From Bacteroidota bacterium (lineage in GTDB: Bacteria; Bacteroidota; Bacteroidia; Flavobacteriales_D; Crocinitomicaceae): 11,708 nt of DNA. How positions within the stretch are numbered: position 1 is the stretch's first letter; each line of letters opens with the position of its first letter. Under the pieces are notes generated by a model. The model searched no databases. It worked only from the letters and a program-made list of their open reading frames with translations, and was not told the origin of the DNA. The stretch lies in NCBI GenBank assembly GCA_018825925.1, contig JAHKAT010000328.1:1-11708 (forward strand), read 5' to 3'. Positions 6,923 through 11,708 of this stretch are shown one piece after another. The position numbers and the translations under genes are program-made.

Positions 6923-7272
6923 AACTTCAAGGATAGAAACCAAAGAATACCTAACCCTCCAAAAACTGAAACGCCAATATTAATCAAGGCCATTGAAACA
7001 TTCGTTTGGATCAAATCAAAGGTTTCCATTGAAAAAGTTGAAAAAGTGCTGAATCCTCCACAAAAACCAGTAATAAAAAATAATTTAAGCGTTGTTTGAT
7101 CTAATTTTGGTGTCCAAACATAAACAGCCAGACCTAAAATCAGAGTTGCCAACACGTTTGCCCCAAGCGTAGCCCAAGGAAAATTCAATGAGGAGTTTCT
7201 AAGAACTTGGCTCAATCCAAATCGACAAACTGACCCTAAACCACCTCCTATAAAAACCCAAATCCAACTCAT
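6919..7272 (-). CDS. crcB: Fluoride exporter CrcB/Fluc
   Basis: CrcB (Fluc) is a small membrane protein that forms a dual-topology dimeric channel exporting fluoride. The 117 residues give four hydrophobic helices. Landmarks are GGGLGSVCRFGLS (about 9-21, the family GGxxGAxxR), TLGANVLATLILG with the pore asparagine N39, and GFCGGFSTFSTFSMET (69-84), which contains the Phe-box phenylalanines and polar-track threonine. A single gene implies a homodimer. The ATG at 7272 overlaps the stop of the upstream PAP2 gene as ATGA, so it is the last gene of the hpt-adk operon. Its TAG overlaps the TAA of the convergent acyltransferase gene. No fluoride (crcB) riboswitch can stand directly in front of it, since there is no leader. 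Confidence 0.93.
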   Translation of the reverse strand: MSWIWVFIGGGLGSVCRFGLSQVLRNSSLNFPWATLGANVLATLILGLAVYVWTPKLDQTTLKLFFITGFCGGFSTFSTFSMETFDLIQTNVSMALINIGVSVFGGLGILWFLSLKF

Positions 7273-7850
7273 TGATACAATTTCAAACGTTTTGAAAATA
7301 CTTTAAAAATAATTACAGAAACAGTTAAACCTACACAAAATCCTCCTAAAATGTCTGATAAATAATGAACACCTAAGTAAATTCTAGAATAAGCAACACA
7401 AAGTGTAACTCCAATAACCATCCAACTTATCCAGCGCTTGTTCGGCCAGGTTGCGATTATTGTCCAAAAGGTAATTGCTGCAAAATTCGTGGCATGGTTA
7501 GAAACAAAGCCATACATGCCTCCATAATACATTTCACCGTTTTCAAAGACATGATAATGTAGCTGATCGCGCAGATTTAAATTATGGGAAGGCCGAAACC
7601 GAGCCACAGTCTCTTTAATCAGTTGAGCTGAAATGATGTCAGCCAAAGCTACGGAAGCAATTGCCAACAGTGTAAATGCAAAAAAGTATTTTAAAGGATA
7701 ACTTCTATAAACTGTAAAAAGGATAAACAAATAGAGAGGAATCCAAATTGCTTTCCCAGAAACCAACCAAAAGAAAAGATCTAAGAATGTAGTATGTGCT
7801 CCGTTTATCGCAAGAACAATCCAAGCATCTAGAACTTCCAAGGCTTCCAT
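7269..7850 (-). CDS. PAP2-superfamily membrane phosphatase
   Basis: This is an integral membrane acid phosphatase of the PAP2 type; family members dephosphorylate phosphatidic acid, phosphatidylglycerol phosphate or undecaprenyl pyrophosphate on the outer face of the inner membrane. The 193 residues carry about six hydrophobic segments and the three-part signature. Part one is KETVARFRP (K79, R86, P87; KX6RP). Part two is VSNHAT (H119), in place of the usual PSGH. Part three is SRIYLGVHYLSD (R156, H162, D166; SRX5HX3D). All catalytic residues are therefore present although motif two is atypical. The start is the ATG at 7850, which shares one base with the obg stop (TGATG); an adjacent upstream TTG is ignored. 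It also overlaps crcB by 4 bases. The natural lipid substrate cannot be decided. Confidence 0.88.
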   Translation of the reverse strand: MEALEVLDAWIVLAINGAHTTFLDLFFWLVSGKAIWIPLYLFILFTVYRSYPLKYFFAFTLLAIASVALADIISAQLIKETVARFRPSHNLNLRDQLHYHVFENGEMYYGGMYGFVSNHATNFAAITFWTIIATWPNKRWISWMVIGVTLCVAYSRIYLGVHYLSDILGGFCVGLTVSVIIFKVFSKRLKLYQ

Positions 7851-8836
7851 CAATGCAATAATTTCCAGATTTCATCCTTCAACTCCATTAATCCATCCTC
7901 TGCTACAGAAGAGATAAATAGACATGGTAAATCTGGTAAATCCTTCGCTATTTCGGCTTTTAATTCGTCATCCAACATATCTGATTTGGTAATCGCCAAG
8001 AGTTTGTCTTTGTGCAATAATTCTTGGTTAAACGTTCGAAGTTCATTCAACAGTATTTCATAATCCGCTTTCACATCATTGGAGTCTGCTGGTATCATAA
8101 ATAATAAAAGTGAATTCCTTTCAATGTGCCTCAAAAAACGCAATCCTAAACCTTTTCCCTCACTTGCACCTTCGATAATACCTGGAATATCAGCCATAAT
8201 AAAACTTCGGCCGTCACGATAAGCAACAATTCCTAAATTGGGGCGAAGAGTTGTAAATGGATAATCTGCAATTTCAGGTTTTGCTGCCGACAAAACAGAA
8301 AGTAGCGTGCTTTTTCCTGCATTTGGAAACCCAACTAAACCGACATCTGCCAATACTTTCAGCTCGAGGATACACCAACTTTCTTCACCTGGTTCACCTG
8401 GCTGTGCAAAACGAGGAGTTTGATTGGTTGACGATTTAAAATTATCGTTACCCAAACCACCTCTACCTCCAGGCATCAATATTTTTTCTTCACCGTCGTA
8501 AGTGATTTCAAAAAGTACTTCACCCGTTTCAGCGTTTTTAGCAATTGTTCCAATTGGAACTTCAACATAGGTATCTTTTCCTTGGCGCCCAGTTTTCATA
8601 CCTCCCGCGCCATGAGTTCCATGTTCAGCTTTGAAGTGTTTGTTGTACTTCAAATGCAAGAGAGTCCACAATTGTGTGTTTCCTTTAATAATGATGTGCC
8701 CACCTCGACCTCCATCACCACCATCCGGTCCACCTTGAGGGATATATTTTTCACGACGAAAATGAGTAGAGCCACCCCCACCGTTACCCGATTTACAATG
8801 AATTTTAACGTAATCAACAAAATTATCTAATGCCAT
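7850..8836 (-). CDS. obg: GTPase Obg/CgtA
   Basis: Obg is an essential GTPase that binds the 50S ribosomal subunit during assembly and links it to the stringent response. The 328 residues begin with the glycine-rich Obg fold (1-160), including GNGGGGSTHFRREKYIPQGG, PDGGDGGRGG and GGRGGLGND. The G domain follows: G1 GFPNAGKST (169-177), switch I with TT at 195-196 in YPFTTLRPN, G3 DIPGIIEGA (216-224), G4 TKSD (283-286) and G5 ISSVAEDG (308-315). The chain ends with the G domain, without the C-terminal OCT extension found in some other bacteria, which appears normal for Bacteroidota. It starts 13 bases after the hpt-adk stop and is translationally linked to the PAP2 gene by TGATG. Confidence 0.96.
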   Translation of the reverse strand: MALDNFVDYVKIHCKSGNGGGGSTHFRREKYIPQGGPDGGDGGRGGHIIIKGNTQLWTLLHLKYNKHFKAEHGTHGAGGMKTGRQGKDTYVEVPIGTIAKNAETGEVLFEITYDGEEKILMPGGRGGLGNDNFKSSTNQTPRFAQPGEPGEESWCILELKVLADVGLVGFPNAGKSTLLSVLSAAKPEIADYPFTTLRPNLGIVAYRDGRSFIMADIPGIIEGASEGKGLGLRFLRHIERNSLLLFMIPADSNDVKADYEILLNELRTFNQELLHKDKLLAITKSDMLDDELKAEIAKDLPDLPCLFISSVAEDGLMELKDEIWKLLH

Positions 8837-8849
8837 CGGGTTTATTCTT

Positions 8850-9971
8850 TTAAATTGAGGCTATTGCCTCGTTAAGTCGCATTGATATTTCATCGATAGT
8901 TCCTATCCCATCAATACCAATAAATTTATTTTGCTTTTGGTAAAATGCTTTTACCGGTTCGGTTTCATTTTTATAAACCTGAATTCGATTAGCGATTACC
9001 TTCGGGTCAGCATCATCAGCTCTACCACTAACTTCTGCGCGCTTTTTCAATCGATTTTTCAATTCATTCTCTTCAACTTCTAAAGCAAGCATCACAGAAA
9101 TTTCAGTGGACAGTTCTTTCAGAAGTTGATCCAAAGCTTCTGCTTGTGCATTTGTACGAGGAAAACCATCGAAAATAAATCCTTTCGCCTCCTGGTTTTG
9201 AAGCACTTGATCTTTAAGCATTTGAATCGTAACCTCATCGGGAACCAATTGGCCTTTGTCAATATAGCTTTTTGCCAATTTACCCAATTCAGTATCGTTG
9301 CTCATGTTATAACGAAAAATATCACCTGTAGAAAGGTGTTTTAATCCGTACTTCTCAATCAATCTTTCCGATTGCGTACCCTTTCCAGCACCTGGAGGGC
9401 CAAACAAAACAATATTCAGCATAGTATTCTGTGAGCAATTTTGCTCTTTTAATTGATAAATTTCGTCTAAATTCCGTCCCTTTTCATTGTAATCCAAACC
9501 ATATCCGACCACGAATCTTTTTGGGATAGAGAATCCTATAAATTTAGGAATTTCTTTTCCTTCAAACGCTTCTGGTTTAAATAACAAGGAACAAACCTCT
9601 ACAGAAGCAGGTTTTTGTAGGTTCAACAATGTTTTAACTTTTTCAATGGTGATTCCCGTGTCTACAATATCTTCAACAATAAGGACGTGTTTCGAGGCGA
9701 TGTCTGTAGTAAGGCCAATCACCTCGTGTACGCTCCCTGTAGATTGCATTCCTTCATAGGATTGCACTTTTATAAAACTAATAGAGGATGAAACTGTGAT
9801 TTTTCGATACAAGTCTGCGGCAAAAATAAATGCACCATTTAAAACGGCAATAAAAACCACCTCCTTACCAGCATAGTTATTATTGATGCTTTCAGCAAGG
9901 TTAGAAATCTCCTTATCGATTTCTTCTTTTGTTATAAATGATGTAAATTTTTTATCGAGCAGTTCGACCAC
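8850..9971 (-). CDS. adk: Fused hypoxanthine phosphoribosyltransferase / adenylate kinase
   Basis: One 373-residue chain holds two complete purine enzymes. Residues 1-177 are an HPRT converting hypoxanthine or guanine plus PRPP into IMP or GMP, with FIAVLNGAFIFAADL (39-53), the PRPP loop VLIVEDIVDTGITIEK (96-111) and the C-terminal FVVGYGLDYNEKGRNLDEIYQL. Residues 185-373 are a short-type adenylate kinase (2 ADP to ATP and AMP) with P-loop GPPGAGKGT (191-199), STGDIFR (214-220), FIFDGFPRT (265-273) and the RLKKR with GRADD lid region. The short linker KEQNCSQNT joins them; an internal ATG at residue 184 marks the former adk start. The start is a GTG at 9969-9971, with AAGG 4 bases upstream and a -7 element at 9990-9997. 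It heads the obg-PAP2-crcB operon. Similar fusions occur in other Flavobacteriia, to my knowledge. The frame is continuous, so this is not an artefact of a missing stop in view. Confidence 0.92.
   Translation of the reverse strand: MVELLDKKFTSFITKEEIDKEISNLAESINNNYAGKEVVFIAVLNGAFIFAADLYRKITVSSSISFIKVQSYEGMQSTGSVHEVIGLTTDIASKHVLIVEDIVDTGITIEKVKTLLNLQKPASVEVCSLLFKPEAFEGKEIPKFIGFSIPKRFVVGYGLDYNEKGRNLDEIYQLKEQNCSQNTMLNIVLFGPPGAGKGTQSERLIEKYGLKHLSTGDIFRYNMSNDTELGKLAKSYIDKGQLVPDEVTIQMLKDQVLQNQEAKGFIFDGFPRTNAQAEALDQLLKELSTEISVMLALEVEENELKNRLKKRAEVSGRADDADPKVIANRIQVYKNETEPVKAFYQKQNKFIGIDGIGTIDEISMRLNEAIASI
9433..9446 (-). repeat. Short perfect inverted repeat in the HPRT-Adk linker
   Basis: GAGCAA and TTGCTC are separated by two bases, in the codons of the linker between the two enzymes. 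They end 10 bases before the internal ATG that begins the kinase half. It can form a small mRNA hairpin. Whether it has a role or is chance is unknown. Confidence 0.4.
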
Positions 9972-9989
9972 TATACCTTAATTTGTCTG

Positions 9990-9997
9990 CAAAAGTA
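9990..9997 (-). promoter_or_regulatory. -7 element of the hpt-adk operon
   Basis: The minus strand reads TACTTTTG (TAnnTTTG). The predicted start of transcription gives a leader of about 15 bases containing TTAAGGTATA before the GTG. It lies in the 93-base divergent region shared with purK, so the two purine operons may be jointly controlled. Confidence 0.55.
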
Positions 9998-10052
9998 CAA
10001 CTTTCTAAAAAACGAACTGCCCTGAAGTTAGATTCATGACCTAATAGATTTT

Positions 10053-10060
10053 TATCTTTG
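10053..10060 (+). promoter_or_regulatory. -7 element of purK
   Basis: TATCTTTG, a perfect TAnnTTTG, is followed by only CGCC and then the purK ATG at 10065. Transcription would begin at or one base before the start codon, implying a leaderless or nearly leaderless mRNA. No clear -33 TTTG was found. Confidence 0.55.
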
Positions 10061-10064
10061 CGCC

Positions 10065-11210
10065 ATGAAAAATGCAAACTACGGTAAAAATTTCAAGTTA
10101 GGAATGCTTGGCGGTGGTCAATTGGGACAAATGTTTATTCAACAAGCGATGAATTTTGACGTTCGTGTACATTGCCTAGATCCCGACCCAGATGCGCCTT
10201 GCGCAGACCTTGCGAGTAGTTTTACTGTTGGTTCATTAACCGATTTTGACACCGTTTATTCTTTTGGAAAGTCAAAAGACTTGCTGACCATAGAAATTGA
10301 AAATGTAAATATTGATGCACTCGATTTATTGCAAAAAGAAGGTAAAATAATTTTTCCAAGTCCGAGAACACTTCGAATTATTCAAGATAAAGGCTTGCAA
10401 AAAGAATTTTATGCTGCAAATAATTTACCAACAGCTGGTTTTTCGATTTTCAACTCTAAGGCCGAAATTCAACAAACGAAAAACTTCCCTTTTGTTCAAA
10501 AATTGAGAACCGGAGGTTATGATGGAAAGGGAGTTCAAGTGATTAGAAATCAAAATGATTTCGAAAAATTATTCGATGCTCCTAGTATAGTAGAGGAAAT
10601 GATTCCATTCATTAAAGAATTGTCTGTTATCGTTTCTCGTAACCAAAATGGTCAAACAGCGGTTTATCCAACAGTAGAATGCGAGTTTAATCCAGATGCA
10701 AACTTGGTGGAATTTTTATTTTCTCCTGCTGATATATCTGAAAATATAGAGAAAAAAGCACAAGAAATTGCTTTGGACGTAATCAATAAACTTGATTTTG
10801 TTGGGATTTTAGCAGTCGAACTTTTCTTAACCGAAAGTGGAGAGATTCTAATCAATGAAGTAGCCCCTCGACCGCACAACTCAGGTCACCAAACTATAGA
10901 AGGAAATATCACTTCTCAATTTGAGCAACATTTAAGATCAATTTTAAATTGGCCACTTGGTTCTACCGATATTATACAACCTTCTGTAATGATCAATCTT
11001 CTTGGTTCGGCAAACTTTCAAGGAAAAGCCTATTATGAAAATTTAGAAGATATACTTCAACTGTCAGGCGTTCACATTCATCTTTATGGAAAAGAGTTCA
11101 CAAAACCTTTTCGCAAGATGGGACACGTTACAATTTGCCACAAAGAAATAGAAGAAGCCAAAAAAATTGCCCGCCAAGTAAAAGAAAAACTGAAGGTGAT
11201 TTCTCTGTAA
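10065..11210 (+). CDS. purK: N5-carboxyaminoimidazole ribonucleotide synthase (PurK)
   Basis: PurK is an ATP-grasp enzyme that joins bicarbonate to AIR to make N5-CAIR in de novo purine synthesis; PurE then rearranges it. The 381 residues begin with the Rossmann-like loop KLGMLGGGQLGQM (11-23), followed by LDPDPDAPCADLA. The ATP-grasp part includes QDKGLQKEF (107-115), VQKLRTGGYDGKGVQV (144-159), VEEMIPFIKELSVIV (176-190) and YPTVECEF (201-208). The metal and substrate motif NEVAPRPHNSGH (264-275) is intact. The ATG at 10065 is the only start that keeps the first beta strand; the next Met (codon 14) would cut it. purE is not in the window. It is divergent from hpt-adk, so de novo synthesis and salvage genes face away from a shared promoter region. 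Confidence 0.96.
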   Translation: MKNANYGKNFKLGMLGGGQLGQMFIQQAMNFDVRVHCLDPDPDAPCADLASSFTVGSLTDFDTVYSFGKSKDLLTIEIENVNIDALDLLQKEGKIIFPSPRTLRIIQDKGLQKEFYAANNLPTAGFSIFNSKAEIQQTKNFPFVQKLRTGGYDGKGVQVIRNQNDFEKLFDAPSIVEEMIPFIKELSVIVSRNQNGQTAVYPTVECEFNPDANLVEFLFSPADISENIEKKAQEIALDVINKLDFVGILAVELFLTESGEILINEVAPRPHNSGHQTIEGNITSQFEQHLRSILNWPLGSTDIIQPSVMINLLGSANFQGKAYYENLEDILQLSGVHIHLYGKEFTKPFRKMGHVTICHKEIEEAKKIARQVKEKLKVISL

Positions 11211-11232
11211 AACAAAGCTGCTACTGACCATC

Positions 11233-11268
11233 AAGCAAAATAACTCATGAGATTTTCATTGCTTTTTA
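11233..11268 (+). terminator. Possible terminator behind purK
   Basis: AAGCAA (11233-11238) and TTGCTT (11259-11264) form a six-pair stem running directly into TTTTTATATTTTG. The 20-base interior contains the palindrome CTCATGAG. The stem is weak and AT-rich, so the call is tentative. Confidence 0.4.
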
Positions 11269-11270
11269 TA

Positions 11271-11341
11271 TTTTGTTTAACTTTTTGTTCGTTTTGTTAA
11301 ACAGTTTTGTTTAACTTTGTTTCAAAACATTTAAACAAAAC
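11271..11341 (+). repeat. Clustered TTTTGTTTAAC repeats in front of the sigma gene
   Basis: TTTTGTTTAAC occurs at 11271-11281 and 11305-11315, and a variant TTTTGTTAAAC at 11292-11302. An inverted copy TTAAACAAAAC at 11331-11341 pairs perfectly with GTTTTGTTTAA at 11304-11314, an 11-base inverted repeat with a 16-base spacer. The repeats overlap the promoter and look like binding sites for a dimeric regulator; this is inference, because AT-rich DNA yields such patterns more easily. Confidence 0.5.
11312..11319 (+). promoter_or_regulatory. -7 element of the sigma-factor gene
   Basis: TAACTTTG fits TAnnTTTG and lies inside the repeat cluster. TTTG at 11293-11296, or at 11284-11287, could serve as the -33 element, at 15 or 24 bases spacing. 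The predicted leader is about 22 bases before the ATG at 11345. Confidence 0.5.
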
Positions 11342-11344
11342 TTT

Positions 11345-11708
11345 ATGTCAACTTTAGAATTCAATCAAACTTTGTTGCAGCTCGAGTCCTATTTAAAAGC
11401 ATTTGCATTTACGTTTACAAGAAACGAGGAAGATGCAAAAGACCTGACACAAGAAACTATATTAAAGGCATTTACCTACCGAAACAAATACACGCCACAC
11501 ACCAATTTCAAGGCTTGGGTGTTTACCATCATGAGAAATATTTTCATTAACGGTTACCGCCGAAAAGCAAAAGCTAAAACCATTTTTGATCATTCGAACG
11601 AAAATTATTTACTTTCTAATTCGGGTGAAAACCCCGATAATCCAGAAAATCAACCCATAATGGATTTTGCTGATCAGAATCATGAGCCCCTCTATGCTTA
11701 TGCTTATA
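11345..11708 (+). CDS. ECF-type RNA polymerase sigma factor, N-terminal part (runs off right edge)
   Basis: The frame opens with ATG at 11345 and is open to the window end, giving 121 residues. Residues about 8-75 are sigma region 2 of the sigma-70/ECF family: LESYLKAFAFTFTRNEEDAKDLTQET (core binding), then ILKAFTYRNKYTPHTNFKAWVFTIMRNIFINGYRRK, the region 2.3-2.4 helix that melts and reads the -10 DNA. The sequence after about residue 80 is polar (many N, E and P) and fits the variable linker before region 4. Region 4 and the stop lie beyond the window. The last residues, ending in YAYAY, do not match anything I recognise. Stand-alone ECF sigma factors of this type are common in Flavobacteriia, often without a linked anti-sigma factor. 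Its promoter carries the repeat cluster described for 11271-11341, suggesting specific control. Confidence 0.88.
   Translation, partial: MSTLEFNQTLLQLESYLKAFAFTFTRNEEDAKDLTQETILKAFTYRNKYTPHTNFKAWVFTIMRNIFINGYRRKAKAKTIFDHSNENYLLSNSGENPDNPENQPIMDFADQNHEPLYAYAY

Noticed and set aside
7851..7853. TTG as the start of the PAP2 gene
   Set aside because: The next codon is an ATG that overlaps the obg stop as TGATG, a standard coupling arrangement.
7850..8836. Loss of a C-terminal domain in Obg
   Set aside because: The OCT domain is present only in some lineages; all five G motifs and the Obg fold are complete, so the 328-residue form is taken as normal.
8850..9971. HPRT-Adk fusion as a sequencing error joining two genes
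   Set aside because: The frame runs through a sensible linker without any disrupted codon, and the same fusion is recalled from other Flavobacteriia.
1..11708. CRISPR array, tRNA or rRNA gene, transposase, or classical riboswitch
   Set aside because: No regularly spaced repeats, cloverleaf-like sequence, rRNA signature or transposase motif was recognised by eye. A dedicated tRNA/ncRNA search was not possible here.

Overview
The window looks like a piece of a low-GC Bacteroidota chromosome, most probably Flavobacteriales, with an unrelated fragment at its left edge. Four things support this: several start sites are preceded by the Bacteroidota -7 promoter consensus TAnnTTTG (lysA, a 94-aa gene, hpt-adk, purK, sigma gene); clear Shine-Dalgarno sites are scarce; one gene is a fused HPRT/adenylate kinase; and the carotenoid desaturase, DsbD and sigma-factor proteins are of flavobacterial type. 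The genus cannot be fixed; a Crocinitomicaceae/Fluviicola-like organism is a guess.

Layout. (1) 1 to about 505: a different-looking segment, about 48% GC over the first 180 bases, coding on the minus strand. It holds an open-ended gene with a TTG start and a perfect AGGAGG ribosome binding site, preceded by a small membrane-protein frame whose stop overlaps that start (TTGA). It resembles phage or other foreign DNA. (2) About 511-1083: the 3' third of a CrtI/CrtD-type phytoene desaturase, cut off by the junction with segment 1. (3) 1118-2320 (-): lysA. (4) 2494-5432 (-): a 94-aa unknown protein, a free-standing DsbD alpha-domain protein, and full-length DsbD, which look like an envelope redox cluster. 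(5) 5603-6922 (+): a membrane glycerolipid acyltransferase of the PlsC superfamily, ending in stop-codon overlap with crcB. (6) 6919-9971 (-): a compact operon hpt-adk, obg, PAP2 phosphatase, crcB, with a 13-base gap and then TGATG and ATGA overlaps. (7) 10065-11210 (+): purK, divergent from hpt-adk. (8) From 11345 (+): the start of an ECF-type sigma factor that runs off the window, behind an unusual repeat-rich promoter.

Functionally, most of the window is housekeeping. purK (de novo purine synthesis) and hpt-adk (purine salvage and AMP/ATP balance) share a 93-base divergent promoter region. obg serves ribosome assembly and GTP sensing. The PAP2 protein, acyltransferase and crcB are membrane proteins. 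lysA makes lysine. I do not see a convincing new multi-gene system. The points most worth following are the abrupt junction near 500, the stand-alone DsbD-alpha paralogue, the inverted and direct repeats in front of the sigma gene, and two start codons placed only 4 bases behind a -7 element. No tRNA, rRNA, CRISPR array, transposase or complete mobile element was recognised. No gene-free stretch exceeds about 170 bases.
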